A DNA stretch of 64,000 nucleotides from Lactiplantibacillus plantarum EGD-AQ4 (GTDB lineage: Bacteria; Bacillota; Bacilli; Lactobacillales; Lactobacillaceae). Within the stretch, counting starts at the first letter, position 1. Every line of letters begins with the position of its first letter. Positions 1-8,916 of this stretch are shown in pieces. The DNA is taken from contig NZ_AVAQ01000012.1 of NCBI RefSeq assembly GCF_000463075.2, positions 248,001 to 312,000 on the forward strand. Direction: 5' to 3'. A model generated the notes under the pieces. That model was not told where the DNA came from, did no database searches, and saw only the letters and a program-made list of their open reading frames with translations. Made by a program: the position numbers and the translations under genes.

Positions 1-185
1 ATATACAAACCAATGACGCCGCTTCTAACATCCGCAATATTAGCGACGTAACGATAAAGCGACTGTGGCTTCACCCCACATTGACGGGCCAGACCATTAT
101 ACGTTAACTTAGAAAAACCATCCTGAGCAACAAGCGCTTCAGCCTGCTGTAACACCGCTAAGCGTGTCAAAGTACCTCGCTTCAC
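1..185 (-). CDS. TetR-family regulator, N-terminal part (cut by window edge)
   Basis: Only the first about 61 codons lie in the window. They encode an N-terminal TetR-type helix-turn-helix: a helix with QQAEALVAQDG, then LTYNGLARQCGVKPQSLYRYV, the usual pattern in which the recognition helix ends in LYRYV or LYxHF. The GTG start is chosen because an in-frame ATG farther upstream runs into a stop, and AGGAAG sits about 7 bases before the GTG. It is transcribed away from the hydrolase gene at 304, so it may control that gene; this is inference from the divergent layout. The ligand domain is outside the window. Confidence 0.75.
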   Translation of the reverse strand, partial: MKRGTLTRLAVLQQAEALVAQDGFSKLTYNGLARQCGVKPQSLYRYVANIADVRSGVIGLY

Positions 186-303
186 TTTAATCACTTCCTG
201 TTTTTTTACTTGCAAAACTCATACCATGAGTCTATACTACGTTCTATTAATTAATTTTACAAGTAATTAATCAAATACACCAGAAAACAAGGAAGTTATG
301 ATA

Positions 304-1143
304 ATGAGTATTCTAAAAACAACCGGCGCCAACATCGCCTATACTGCCATCGGTAACGGACCAGTCTTAATTTTGATTCCAGGTGCCAATGGGACGGGTG
401 ACATTTTTAAGGGTGCTGCCCAATTTCTGCAGCGTCATTTCACTGTCGTTACCTATGACCGCCGCGGCTATGGCCACAGTGAATTAACATCACCAGCTCC
501 CGAAACGATAAAAAACATTCACGATACTTATCGACTTAAAACAGATGCTGCAGATGTCCACACCCTTGCCCAAACGCTCAGTCCTGACCAAAAAATCTAT
601 CTTATGGGGAGTTCTTCGGGCTCAATTGTAGCGATGGAAACACTTCAAGATTTCCCTGATATCGTCGAAAAGATTGCTTTTCATGAACCACCAATTAATA
701 GCTTCTTGCCTTCAGCTGAAGCGGAGCAAAACAGCAATAATCAAATTGTCGAAACAGCCCTAACAGGCGACATGCAAGCCGCCATGAAGCTGTTCTTCAA
801 AGCGATGCGTATTGGTGATCTCGACGCTCAGATGATGGGAAAGCCAGCTGTCAATGCCAACGCTGCGGCTGTCGATGCGCGTGTTAAGGGAATGCAATAC
901 TGGTTCAAATACGAAATTCGCCAGTACACGAGTCGCAAAATTGATATTGCTCAACTGAAGACCTATCGCGATAAAATCAGTCTTTTGGACGGTACCGATT
1001 CACGTGGCTCATATCCACAAATGGTCAATGATTTCTTAGCAAAATATTGGGATGTCACCATCTACGACATCCCTGGTGGTCACCTGGGTTACGCACAGAA
1101 ACCTGAAGGCTTTGCGACCACATTAGCTGCTGTTTTCCTATAG
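304..1143 (+). CDS. Alpha/beta-fold hydrolase
   Basis: A 279-residue single-domain alpha/beta hydrolase. Seen: the oxyanion strand region LILIPGANGTGD, the nucleophile elbow GSSSGS with the serine near residue 102, and a late GGHLGYAQKPEGF holding the likely catalytic histidine. Two ATGs compete, at 298 and 304. AAGGAAG ends 2 bases before the first and about 8 before the second, so 304 is preferred. The amidohydrolase starts 16 bases downstream and is probably co-transcribed, which suggests paired hydrolysis of a small ester or lactone-like substrate (inference). The substrate cannot be read from sequence. Confidence 0.85.
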   Translation: MSILKTTGANIAYTAIGNGPVLILIPGANGTGDIFKGAAQFLQRHFTVVTYDRRGYGHSELTSPAPETIKNIHDTYRLKTDAADVHTLAQTLSPDQKIYLMGSSSGSIVAMETLQDFPDIVEKIAFHEPPINSFLPSAEAEQNSNNQIVETALTGDMQAAMKLFFKAMRIGDLDAQMMGKPAVNANAAAVDARVKGMQYWFKYEIRQYTSRKIDIAQLKTYRDKISLLDGTDSRGSYPQMVNDFLAKYWDVTIYDIPGGHLGYAQKPEGFATTLAAVFL

Positions 1144-1159
1144 AAAGAAGATACTTTAA

Positions 1160-2104
1160 ATGTTATACAATAAAATTGATGTTCACGCTCATTACCTCTC
1201 ACCAGGTTACAAGAAGTTTCTCAAAGATCAGTTCAATGACATGGGTGATGGTGTCAAAACGCCTGATTACAGTATTGATACCACATTATCAATTATGGAT
1301 AAAACTAAAATTGACTATTCGATTATTTCCATTTCTTCCCCACATATCAATACTGGTGAAGCCAGTGGCACCTTAGAATTAGCGAATGAAGTTAACGAAT
1401 ACGCATTAACGCAACACCGCAAATATCCGAAAAAAATTGGCTTTTTTGCCTCAATTCCGATGCCGTATGTCGACGAAAGCGTCCAAGTGATCAAGCAAGT
1501 TGCGAAAGCAGGCCAAGCAGCAGGATTTACATTGCCAACTAACTCACGGGGAACTTATCTCGGTGACCCTAAGCTGGATCCAATGATGCAAGCCCTAGAC
1601 GATGCTCATGCAATTGTCGCATTACATCCAAATGCACCTGGTATGGTTGATTCCAATGTTAACCAAACCGTGCCGCAGCCAATCTTAGAATTTTTCTTTG
1701 ACACAACGCGTACCGTAGTCAATATGCTAGTCAATGGTGTATTCACTCGCTATCCGAACATTAAATTTATCATTCCCCATGCTGGCGCCGTTTTACCACT
1801 AGTTGCTAACCGGATTCCCTTAGCACGCGGTTTAAATCCTGAGCTCAAGCCTGAACAACTTGATATTCAGAGCGTGATGGGCCAACAATACTTTGATGTT
1901 GCTGGCATGGTCCTATCACAACAATTACCAGCATTACTTGAGTTGATCGACCCTGATAAATTATTGTACGCTTCAGATACGCCTTATACACCGACCCCGG
2001 TTGTCTTAGATTTAGCAACCCAATTGGAATCAACTGATTTACTCTCGCAACCAATGAAGCAAAAAATGTTCAATCAGAATGCGCAACAATTATTTAAATT
2101 TTAG
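1160..2104 (+). CDS. Amidohydrolase-2 family metal-dependent hydrolase
   Basis: A 314-residue TIM-barrel protein of the amidohydrolase-related family that includes ACMSD-type decarboxylases. Metal-ligand positions are visible: an N-terminal DVHAH, a mid-protein ALHPNAPG, IPHAGA, and a late ASDTPYTP supplying the aspartate. A purine-rich AGAAAGAAG precedes the ATG. It follows the alpha/beta hydrolase with a 16-base gap and is followed by a rho-independent terminator, so the two genes form a bicistronic unit. Whether it decarboxylates or hydrolyses its substrate is not determined by these motifs. Confidence 0.88.
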   Translation: MLYNKIDVHAHYLSPGYKKFLKDQFNDMGDGVKTPDYSIDTTLSIMDKTKIDYSIISISSPHINTGEASGTLELANEVNEYALTQHRKYPKKIGFFASIPMPYVDESVQVIKQVAKAGQAAGFTLPTNSRGTYLGDPKLDPMMQALDDAHAIVALHPNAPGMVDSNVNQTVPQPILEFFFDTTRTVVNMLVNGVFTRYPNIKFIIPHAGAVLPLVANRIPLARGLNPELKPEQLDIQSVMGQQYFDVAGMVLSQQLPALLELIDPDKLLYASDTPYTPTPVVLDLATQLESTDLLSQPMKQKMFNQNAQQLFKF

Positions 2105-2112
2105 TGTAAAAA

Positions 2113-2149
2113 AACAAGCTCCGAGCGATATCGCCGGAACTTGTTTTTT
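2113..2149 (+). terminator. Rho-independent terminator after the hydrolase pair
   Basis: AACAAGcTCCG and CGGAaCTTGTT pair around a short loop that is itself partly palindromic (GCGATATCGC). Six T residues follow. It lies 9 bases after the amidohydrolase stop. Confidence 0.85.
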
Positions 2150-2207
2150 GTATTTTTGTAACGAACCTCAATGCGCTGTATCAACTAAGTCTTGTTCTTA
2201 ACCAACT

Positions 2208-2558
2208 TCAATCAGCCTGTTCATCCTGATAGGCCACCGCAAACTTCTCCAACGCCTGTAAAACTGGTAAAAACTTTTTTCCCAATGGTGTCAGTGAATA
2301 CTCAACCTTTGGCGGCACCTGTGGATAAACTTTGCGATGCACTAATCCGTATTCCTCAAGTAATCGGAGCTCTTTGGTCAAGTAAGCCTGCGTCACCATC
2401 GGCATTTTACGATTGAGTTCACCAAAACGGAGGACCCGTTGGCTCAGAAAATACAGGATGACCATGCTCCATTTGCCACGCACGATTTTTTGAACGCTGG
2501 CAACTGGGCAATCTAAGAAGTTTTCGTCTGATGCTGACTCATTCATAATTTTTACCAT
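2208..2558 (-). CDS. HxlR-family winged-helix transcriptional regulator
   Basis: A 116-residue HxlR/DUF24 protein. Seen: the DCPVASVQKIVRGKW opening with a conserved-position cysteine, the FGELNRKMPMVTQAYLTKELRLLEEYGLV helix-turn-helix, and the VEYSLTPLGKKF wing. Some family members (HypR, YodB) sense electrophiles or disulfide stress through that cysteine. A downstream in-frame ATG at 2546 is an alternative start; the first ATG sits directly against GGGG. The quinone-type oxidoreductase at 2806 is a plausible target because HxlR regulators often control such enzymes. That link is inference. Confidence 0.88.
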   Translation of the reverse strand: MVKIMNESASDENFLDCPVASVQKIVRGKWSMVILYFLSQRVLRFGELNRKMPMVTQAYLTKELRLLEEYGLVHRKVYPQVPPKVEYSLTPLGKKFLPVLQALEKFAVAYQDEQAD

Positions 2559-2805
2559 CCCCGCTCATTAATATTAGTCATTATTCAAACGGTGTCGACG
2601 CACAACTACTATTATACTAAAGACTGTCCATAATCAGTTGTACGTGACGCAGACCTTTACTGAACGAGTATTACTGATTTTCCTCACCACAGTTGTTCTA
2701 ACACAGCTTAGTGCTCATTTGCTTGCTTATCAATGTCATGGCGTATTAGCTCTAGCCTCGTATTTCAGTCACTGTCCCGTGCTAAATCCAACCACATCGC
2801 CAAGA

Positions 2806-3765
2806 TTAAAGGCTAGCCGTTTCATTATCAAACACAATCACCCGTTTGCCTTGATTACCACCCTTTTCAAAATCAAGATGGGCTTGTTTGACCGCGGCTA
2901 GCGTAAATGGATAGACTTGTGAAATAGTAACTGTTAACTTTCCTTGTTCATACAGATTCAAAATGGCCGTTCGCGCTTCAGCCGACACATCGCCCAGCGC
3001 ATACACTACGGTGATTCCATGTGCTGCCGCTTGTTTTTCATCAGGCACACCGTTAACCGAGACCAGGCGACCACCGGCTTTCACAACTTGATAACTCGCC
3101 GCTAAGGTTTCTGCCCCCGTCAAGTTTACAACCAAATCAACGTTGTGAACTAATTCTACGAAATCTTCCGTTTGATAATCAATCATTTGATTCGCACCCA
3201 AGTCTTTCAAATAAGCGTGATGTTGCTTACGAGCGGTTGTAATCACGGTTGCGCCCACTGCCTTAGCAATCTGGATTGCCATACTGCCCACACCACCAGC
3301 GCCACCATGAATCAATACTTTTTGGCCCGCTTGTAAATGACCATTCTTCATAACAGCGCTCCAGGCCGTCAACGCTGCGAGGTACAACCCGCCAAGTGGC
3401 ACCAGATCTAGTTGAACAGGCACTTTCGACAATGAATCCTCCTGATCAAGCATGAGATATTGTGCATACGTGCCATTTTTCGCATAGCCCATCACATGAT
3501 CACCGACCTGAAACTTGGTGACCGCAGATCCAACGCGTTCAATAATTCCAGAGAAGTCCTCGCCTAACATGTGCGGCAGCGTTGGTCGAAGTTCCGCTGG
3601 CATCGTTGGAAACGGGCCGTACTTGCGCATCACGATGTCCGGATCATTGACCCCAATTGCGGCAACCTTAATCAACACATCATTTTCCCCGGGAATTGGC
3701 TTCGGTGCGCTCACTTCTTGAAGCACATCAACTGAGCCATAATCATTAACAATAATTTTTTTCAT
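2806..3765 (-). CDS. Zinc-free NADP-dependent quinone-type oxidoreductase (MDR family)
   Basis: A 319-residue medium-chain dehydrogenase/reductase. Seen: the GroES-like N-terminal half (MLGEDFSGIIERVG, FQVGDHVMGY) and the Rossmann motif GGAGGVGSMAIQIAKAVGA. The GHE-type zinc ligands and the structural-zinc cysteines are absent, as in the quinone oxidoreductase branch. The start is set at the ATG of MKKIIVNDYG because GGGAGA lies 9 bases before it; an in-frame ATG six codons earlier overlaps that ribosome site. Likely role: NAD(P)H-dependent reduction of quinones or enals in the cytoplasm. Its leader holds an inverted repeat that could be the HxlR operator. Confidence 0.88.
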   Translation of the reverse strand: MKKIIVNDYGSVDVLQEVSAPKPIPGENDVLIKVAAIGVNDPDIVMRKYGPFPTMPAELRPTLPHMLGEDFSGIIERVGSAVTKFQVGDHVMGYAKNGTYAQYLMLDQEDSLSKVPVQLDLVPLGGLYLAALTAWSAVMKNGHLQAGQKVLIHGGAGGVGSMAIQIAKAVGATVITTARKQHHAYLKDLGANQMIDYQTEDFVELVHNVDLVVNLTGAETLAASYQVVKAGGRLVSVNGVPDEKQAAAHGITVVYALGDVSAEARTAILNLYEQGKLTVTISQVYPFTLAAVKQAHLDFEKGGNQGKRVIVFDNETASL

Positions 3766-3834
3766 TTCTAATATCTCTCCCACTCATTAAATTTAAGGTA
3801 TCTGCAACTATAGATGATACCTAGGGATAATGTA

Positions 3835-3859
3835 AGTACCATTTTTATTAATAGGTACT
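3835..3859. promoter_or_regulatory. Inverted repeat in the oxidoreductase leader, candidate HxlR operator
   Basis: AGTACC, 13 bases, GGTACT: a perfect 6+6 inverted repeat about 70 to 95 bases upstream of the oxidoreductase start, in a region otherwise free of genes. HxlR proteins bind short palindromes in target promoters. Assignment to the neighbouring HxlR gene is inference. The rest of 3766-4090 shows nothing recognisable. Confidence 0.4.
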
Positions 3860-4090
3860 ATCTTTTAGGATAGAAATGACGCTAATTAACGTTTATGAGT
3901 CATAACTTTTTTCGAGTTGCTTCAATTCTGTGGCGCCGATTGTGTTATAAATTACGGATTAGCTGCGTAATGCCAGTCATGTCGAGTCCGGTAGTCCAAT
4001 TGAAAATTCACTCACCTTATGGCGTGTTTCAGCCACAACTATAAAAATATTAGTCTATCTTTCCCCCGTCAGCTTGTCACACTACAGACT

Positions 4091-4147
4091 AAAATAGCAG
4101 CCTATCCTAACAACAATTCACTTACTGTCAGAATAGGCTGCTATTTT
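4091..4147 (-). terminator. Terminator for the zinc-ribbon/PrsW operon
   Basis: AAAATAGCAGCCTAT and its exact complement ATAGGCTGCTATTTT flank a loop of about 27 bases. The A/T ends allow termination in both directions. It lies 28 bases past the PrsW-like stop. Confidence 0.8.
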
Positions 4148-4175
4148 ATCATTGACCCCTGTCATACGCTAAAGC

Positions 4176-5300
4176 TTAAGATTGCGTCTGTTGCTTCAAA
4201 TGGGAAATCTCCTTCAGTCCCGCATTCATCAAGACGAAGACAACGATCCAAGCTAGAACAATCAATAAAATCAACTTGAGATAGTCACTGCCTAACACCG
4301 TCACGTCCCAGTCCCATGTGGCGTGCATTAAGACTGCCAAAATAAAGAATACAAGAAACCGGGTATCCAGTAATTGGCTAAATTTGAACGGTTGATCACG
4401 CTTCACAATCATAATCGCACCACCAGCGATAGCAGCCCAGACAAGATGACCACCAATTGCCGACCATCCCCGCAAAATAGCCACTGCAACGAGATTATTC
4501 GTCCCAGCATTATAAATATATCCGGCCGTTTCAAAAGCGGCGAATCCCGCGCCGACCGCGGCACCAATCAAAATACCATCTAAAATATGGCGAACATCTA
4601 ATTGACTGATGAAATATGACACGATCAGGACTTTTCCTAGTTCTTCAACTAAACCAATCGCTAACGAGTCTTTAAGTGTGAGAACACCAAAAATCTGATT
4701 GGCCGCGCTAAAAGACACAAATTGGTATAGGAATAAGGTCACTACTAGTGAGAAAATCCCACCAATAAAGAAAACTTTGACGATTTCAAATAAACTGATA
4801 TCTTTAAACGCATTCGCTTCGAAGAAAAAGACTAAGCCTGAAAATGGTACGGCGAAGGCGCCAACCATGATGAGCCCTGGAATCGCGTTACTATTCTCGA
4901 AACTATCAGCCATATATAATAATGCAGCGAACGCCAGCAAAAAGCCGAGTAAAATCCGTGAGAACAGCCATGGCTTGGCCCATTCATCCGAAACATCCGC
5001 CAAAGCAGGCGTCGTGGTTTTAGTGCCAGCAATAAAAATCGAATTAGCCTCATCCTTAGTGTGATGCTTGAAAACTTCCGAGAACAGATCGCCAATATTA
5101 ACCTTGACAGCCCCCTCTTCCCCAGTATAATGGCTCAGTTTTGCAGTTGCATTATCATAGAAGCCTTTAATTTGATTATTTTCAGAACTGCTTCCCGGTG
5201 TGGTTGATGCTTGCCCCGGGCTATTCAAAGGCTGACCACAACTTGGGCAAAATTTGGCCGTCTCCCGCACTGGGTTACCACAATGTGGACAATATTTCAT
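4176..5300 (-). CDS. Zinc-ribbon PrsW-family intramembrane protease
   Basis: A 374-residue protein. One zinc ribbon (Cys4, Cys7, Cys18, Cys21) is followed by a polar linker, then about eight hydrophobic segments from residue 112 on. The PrsW signature is present: VEELGK at about 218-223, DGILIGAAVGAGFAAFE at about 241-257, GGHLVWAA, and a late HATWDWD. PrsW in Bacillus cleaves the anti-sigma factor RsiW; the zinc-ribbon fusion is common in Gram-positive homologues. It is the last gene of a four-gene minus-strand operon with other zinc-ribbon proteins. GAGG sits about 8 bases before the ATG. The substrate here is unknown, and the membrane proteins upstream are candidates. Confidence 0.88.
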   Translation of the reverse strand: MKYCPHCGNPVRETAKFCPSCGQPLNSPGQASTTPGSSSENNQIKGFYDNATAKLSHYTGEEGAVKVNIGDLFSEVFKHHTKDEANSIFIAGTKTTTPALADVSDEWAKPWLFSRILLGFLLAFAALLYMADSFENSNAIPGLIMVGAFAVPFSGLVFFFEANAFKDISLFEIVKVFFIGGIFSLVVTLFLYQFVSFSAANQIFGVLTLKDSLAIGLVEELGKVLIVSYFISQLDVRHILDGILIGAAVGAGFAAFETAGYIYNAGTNNLVAVAILRGWSAIGGHLVWAAIAGGAIMIVKRDQPFKFSQLLDTRFLVFFILAVLMHATWDWDVTVLGSDYLKLILLIVLAWIVVFVLMNAGLKEISHLKQQTQS

Positions 5301-5313
5301 AACTTTCGCCTCA

Positions 5314-7197
5314 CTACTCCAATATATTTTGATACAGCAATGAGCCTAGCCGATTCATCGCATCGATTTGATCATTTTGTTCCCCATCTTCCGATAAAAC
5401 AACGGCCACAAATGCGCCGTGTGAATTTTTAACGATTTCCGCATCGTTTTGGACACCATAGTCGGCGTATTCGCCGGTTTTATTGTAAACAGTCGCTGAA
5501 CTAGGCAAATCTTTCGGCAGCTTGGTTCGATTTTGATTCTTGGCCAAAATCGTCAGCATTGCCTCATCTGCTTGCCGTGAAACCAGCTGATGGTTATAAA
5601 TCTTTTTGAGCGTCATTCCCATATCATGGGCCGATGTCGTGTTGTCCTTCCCATCATCTAACGCTTTAGTATCCATCATTTTCCGCCGCAACTTGGTATC
5701 GGTCGCACCCATATTACTGATTTTATTATTGATCAAATCAAAACCACCCAATTTTTTAATCATAATATTTGCGGCCGTATTATCACTATCATCAATCATA
5801 TGTTCAATGATTTCTTGATAACTTAGCTTAGTTCCAGCATCCATATTTTGGATAACACCGGTACCGCCAACCTTCTCGCTATCAGTAACCGTATGGGTAT
5901 CAGTTAAGTTAAAGACCCCCTCCTTAGCCATTGCATACGCTGTAACCATGATAAAAATTTTGATACTGCTTGCAGAACGCTGTGACCCATCGTTAACTAG
6001 TACGGTTTGCTTACTATTAACTGGCGAGACATAGACCGAGTTCGTCCCACTAATCGCCCCAACCGTTGAACTGATATCATTCCTGATTTGGGACTGATCA
6101 AAACTAACTGCGGTGGACTTGGTGGTGGACTGCGAGTTTTTAGTCACACTGCTTGAATGCCGCGTCGTCTTTTTGTGTGCGACCGATGATTGGGTTGATG
6201 CCGTCGATTGTGTCGTTGATGGTCGTAAATATAAGAAGTAGGCTGCACCACCTACTGCCACGATTAACACCAATAAAGCAAAGAGCCAAGGCACCTTAGA
6301 TTTGTGTGTTGCCGCTTGATTAGTGCGCGTCGCCGGAGTGGCTGTGGCAGTGGACTGGTCTGAAACTTCATTGGACATCTGTTCCTGTTCACCTTGATGA
6401 GATTGCCGCTCCGATTGGGTTTGCCGAGTCACCGGTCGCTCCGATACTTGCGATTGAGTTGTATTCGCCACTGTTGCTTGATTAGCCACGGACTCAGCTT
6501 GATTTTTGGCTCGTGCTGAACCGTCTGACTGAGCCGCATCCGCCGTCCCCTTGGCGTCTGCGGCACGCTGAATTGAACTTGAGGCTGACGTTGAATCCAT
6601 TTGTCGTGATTGTTCAGCTAGTTGCGAGTCAGTTGACTTTGGCATTGTACTTGCTGATGAGGCGGCAGTCGATTGTTGTTGCGTGTCTACCAATGGCGTT
6701 GAAGTTGCTGAATGTGGTGCCGTTGACTGCTCCTGCCCCACCGGTTGCGATGTAGGTGTTTGCGGAGTTGGGCTTGCCGATTGTGATGCAGTTGAATGCT
6801 GAGACTGATTTTCCGGTTGCGATGTGGCCGTTTGCTGTGACTGGCTTGCCGATTCTGGCGCTACTGTTGGGTAAGTCTGTGCTTTCAGTTGTGATGCGGT
6901 CAATTGCTGAGACTGATTTCCCGGTTGCGACGTTACCTGCCCCGCTTGCACAACTTGTTCTCCCGGCTGCGCATTTTCCAGTGGTTGTGCTGACGCTTTA
7001 TTTACCGGCTGTTCTTGATTGCTAGCCGTCCCAGCACTAAAATCATAGCCGCAATTCTCACAAAATCGATTCTGCGTTGGGTTTAGGGATTGGCATCGCG
7101 GACACTGCTTAGGCGCTTTCACTAACTTCGTCCCACAGTTTTCACAGAAGTTAACGTCATTCGCATTTTGATGATGACAATTCGGACAAATTTTCAT
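5314..7197 (-). CDS. Zinc-ribbon, Ser/Thr/Gln-rich linker and beta-lactamase-like domain protein
   Basis: 627 residues in four parts. Two zinc ribbons (Cys4/7/18/21 and Cys32/35/46/49) come first, then about 240 residues rich in S, T, Q and A with recurring SQPxxQSQ units. A membrane helix follows at about 303-323. The C-terminal beta-lactamase/transpeptidase-like domain has Ser410-x-x-Lys413, Ser471-Asp-Asn473 and Lys573-Thr-Gly575. This predicts a cytoplasmic N-terminus and an outside catalytic domain. No class A type Glu166 motif (ExxLN) is evident, so it may bind or process peptidoglycan rather than hydrolyse drugs (inference). GAGGT lies 8 bases before the ATG. It sits 13 bases upstream of the PrsW-like gene. 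Confidence 0.85.
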   Translation of the reverse strand: MKICPNCHHQNANDVNFCENCGTKLVKAPKQCPRCQSLNPTQNRFCENCGYDFSAGTASNQEQPVNKASAQPLENAQPGEQVVQAGQVTSQPGNQSQQLTASQLKAQTYPTVAPESASQSQQTATSQPENQSQHSTASQSASPTPQTPTSQPVGQEQSTAPHSATSTPLVDTQQQSTAASSASTMPKSTDSQLAEQSRQMDSTSASSSIQRAADAKGTADAAQSDGSARAKNQAESVANQATVANTTQSQVSERPVTRQTQSERQSHQGEQEQMSNEVSDQSTATATPATRTNQAATHKSKVPWLFALLVLIVAVGGAAYFLYLRPSTTQSTASTQSSVAHKKTTRHSSSVTKNSQSTTKSTAVSFDQSQIRNDISSTVGAISGTNSVYVSPVNSKQTVLVNDGSQRSASSIKIFIMVTAYAMAKEGVFNLTDTHTVTDSEKVGGTGVIQNMDAGTKLSYQEIIEHMIDDSDNTAANIMIKKLGGFDLINNKISNMGATDTKLRRKMMDTKALDDGKDNTTSAHDMGMTLKKIYNHQLVSRQADEAMLTILAKNQNRTKLPKDLPSSATVYNKTGEYADYGVQNDAEIVKNSHGAFVAVVLSEDGEQNDQIDAMNRLGSLLYQNILE

Positions 7198-7211
7198 ACA
7201 GGTTGACCTCG

Positions 7212-7898
7212 CTAGCTAAACGCGTGTCCGCAATTAGGACAAAATTTCACTTCCGATGAGACTACTTGTTGACAATCTGGGCAAGTGACCTCTTTCGGTT
7301 TCGGATTCAAATCAGTGCCGCAGTTAGGACAGAACTTTGTGTTTAGCCCAACCTGTTCATGACAATTTGGACATTCTTTACCTAACTTCGTGCCACACGA
7401 GGTACAGAATTTTGTTCCCTTTGCATTAACAGACTTACAATTGGGACACAGCACTTCGCCGTCGTGTACGCTCTGACTTGCTGACATGGAAACGGTCACT
7501 GACTTGCCTCCACTGATAATAAATTGTTCAATATATGCAAACAATTCTTCTGGTAACTTTTTCTGATTCCAAGCACCGATCGCTGCTGTGACGGCCAGTG
7601 GTGCAAACGCCACCATCCCAATCGTTGCTGCGCCAGCCTTATCGACCCACTTACCGGAACCAACATTGACCATGACCTGGTCTTCTCCCGCGCTAAAGAT
7701 CTGGACTTGAATCGCAGAATCCATACCGACGACCTTTTTCCAACTATCTTCTTGCTTGGCTTGAACTAAATACCCTTCGTTAGTCCGAATGCCTTCTGCG
7801 TGTAACTGTTTCTTTTCCCGTAACCAGTTTTGAACGGCCTGTCCAATCTTTTCAATGTCCAAACCATCACTTAATTTAAAAATTTTTGAATCTGCCAT
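7212..7898 (-). CDS. Triple zinc-ribbon protein
   Basis: A 228-residue protein. The N-terminal about 140 residues form a globular domain with a short hydrophobic stretch (AATIGMVAFAPLAVTAAIG). Three CxxC-x10-CxxC zinc ribbons are packed at the C-terminus. I do not recognise the N-terminal domain. The ATG at 7898 is chosen because AAAGGAATG precedes it; the 25 upstream in-frame codons overlap the Mor-like gene. It is the second gene of the operon and starts 7 bases after the Mor-like stop. Zinc ribbons at the end of a membrane-associated protein usually mediate protein contacts; the role here is unknown. Confidence 0.75.
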   Translation of the reverse strand: MADSKIFKLSDGLDIEKIGQAVQNWLREKKQLHAEGIRTNEGYLVQAKQEDSWKKVVGMDSAIQVQIFSAGEDQVMVNVGSGKWVDKAGAATIGMVAFAPLAVTAAIGAWNQKKLPEELFAYIEQFIISGGKSVTVSMSASQSVHDGEVLCPNCKSVNAKGTKFCTSCGTKLGKECPNCHEQVGLNTKFCPNCGTDLNPKPKEVTCPDCQQVVSSEVKFCPNCGHAFS

Positions 7899-7905
7899 AA
7901 TGAAA

Positions 7906-8181
7906 TCATTCCTTTTTATTGTTTTCCTTTGCGTCTCTGACAACCATCTGAACCCACTTTTGTGAGTAGCCATATTTACGCGCTAGATCGTGTTGATTAT
8001 GACCATTGAATTCTTGCAGCACACACTTAGCCGCTAATTTACGATCATAAAGATGAATTGGAAAGTTAAGTTGAGTCCCCTTATAGTGTTGATAAATATT
8101 CAACATTGATTCTGTGCCAACTAACTCATTTAAACTACTATAAAACTGGTGTAGCGCATCTAATTCAACGTTCTCGGTCAT
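7906..8181 (-). CDS. Mor-like helix-turn-helix protein, paralogue 1
   Basis: A 91-residue protein. The C-terminal half reads LARKYGYSQKWVQMVVRDA, a helix-turn-helix of the kind found in the Mu Mor/Mga-type small regulators. The N-terminal part (LDALHQFYSSLNELVGTESMLNIYQHYKG) resembles the Mor dimerisation segment. It is one of three paralogues here (also 8379-8669 and 16312-16578) sharing IPIHLYDR and NGxNxxxLAxKYGYS. AAGGAGGTG lies upstream of the ATG at 8181. As first gene of the zinc-ribbon operon it probably regulates that operon (inference). Confidence 0.75.
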   Translation of the reverse strand: MTENVELDALHQFYSSLNELVGTESMLNIYQHYKGTQLNFPIHLYDRKLAAKCVLQEFNGHNQHDLARKYGYSQKWVQMVVRDAKENNKKE

Positions 8182-8378
8182 GATAGGCTCCCACCTCCTT
8201 AGCATAAATTGTAATCGAATGTAAATATTTTAGTAACTGCACTTGTACCGGTCATTTTCCATGAAAAGAACACTAATAATCACCTGCAACTTATCCTTTA
8301 AATTATCTTGCAAGCCGTCCTATCAGTTCCATCTAATTGACCAGCAACGAATCATCCAGATTTCAAACGACAACCTGG

Positions 8379-8669
8379 TTACTCATCTTTTCTGGTTACC
8401 TTATTATTCAGGCCATTCGTCGCACGCAACATCTGATTCACCCATCGTTGTGAATAACCATATTTACGTGCTAGTTCATAGCTATTATGTCCGTTATATT
8501 GTCCACGCAGCGTTTGTGCGACCTGTTGCCGATCGTAGAGATGGATTGGAATCGTAATTTGCATGCCCCGATATTGCTCATGTAGCTTTAGCATCGCCTC
8601 AGTACCTAACAATTCTTCAATCCCCCGATAAAATTCATTTAATGCTGTAATATCAACGTTGTTCTTCAT
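8379..8669 (-). CDS. Mor-like helix-turn-helix protein, paralogue 2 (solo)
   Basis: A 96-residue paralogue of the genes at 7906 and 16312, with the same layout: LNEFYRGIEELLGTEAMLKLHEQYRG, then IPIHLYDR, then NGHNSYELARKYGYSQRWVNQML. It is closer to the 16312 copy than to its immediate neighbour (both have YRGMQITIPIHLYDR). GAGAGGA lies upstream of the ATG. It is followed by about 200 bases without a gene and then by the operon headed by paralogue 1. It has no partner zinc-ribbon gene, so it may act in trans or be left over from a duplication. Confidence 0.75.
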   Translation of the reverse strand: MKNNVDITALNEFYRGIEELLGTEAMLKLHEQYRGMQITIPIHLYDRQQVAQTLRGQYNGHNSYELARKYGYSQRWVNQMLRATNGLNNKVTRKDE

Positions 8670-8842
8670 TGCTTAAAACATCCTCTCCTGTGATAATCAA
8701 CAACTTGCCATTGAGCTAATGGCTGATCAAGCTAGTTATGACACCTACCACTCAACCGCACCAGTTTCAACCAGCACACTCGCCATGATGCAGCGTCAGT
8801 AACTAGTCACAACTTTTAACTCACATTACTTGCAGTTGTTAA

Positions 8843-8851
8843 TGCTATAAT
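8843..8851 (+). promoter_or_regulatory. Extended -10 promoter of the WYL regulator
   Basis: TGCTATAAT, an extended -10 element, lies 66 bases before the WYL gene start. No convincing -35 at 17 bases is seen, which is tolerated with the TGn extension. Confidence 0.45.
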
Positions 8852-8916
8852 AACGATGAGCATAGACAAAATGTGTCTAGTTAAATTTATCATTCAGATT
8901 ATCAATGGAGGCCACT

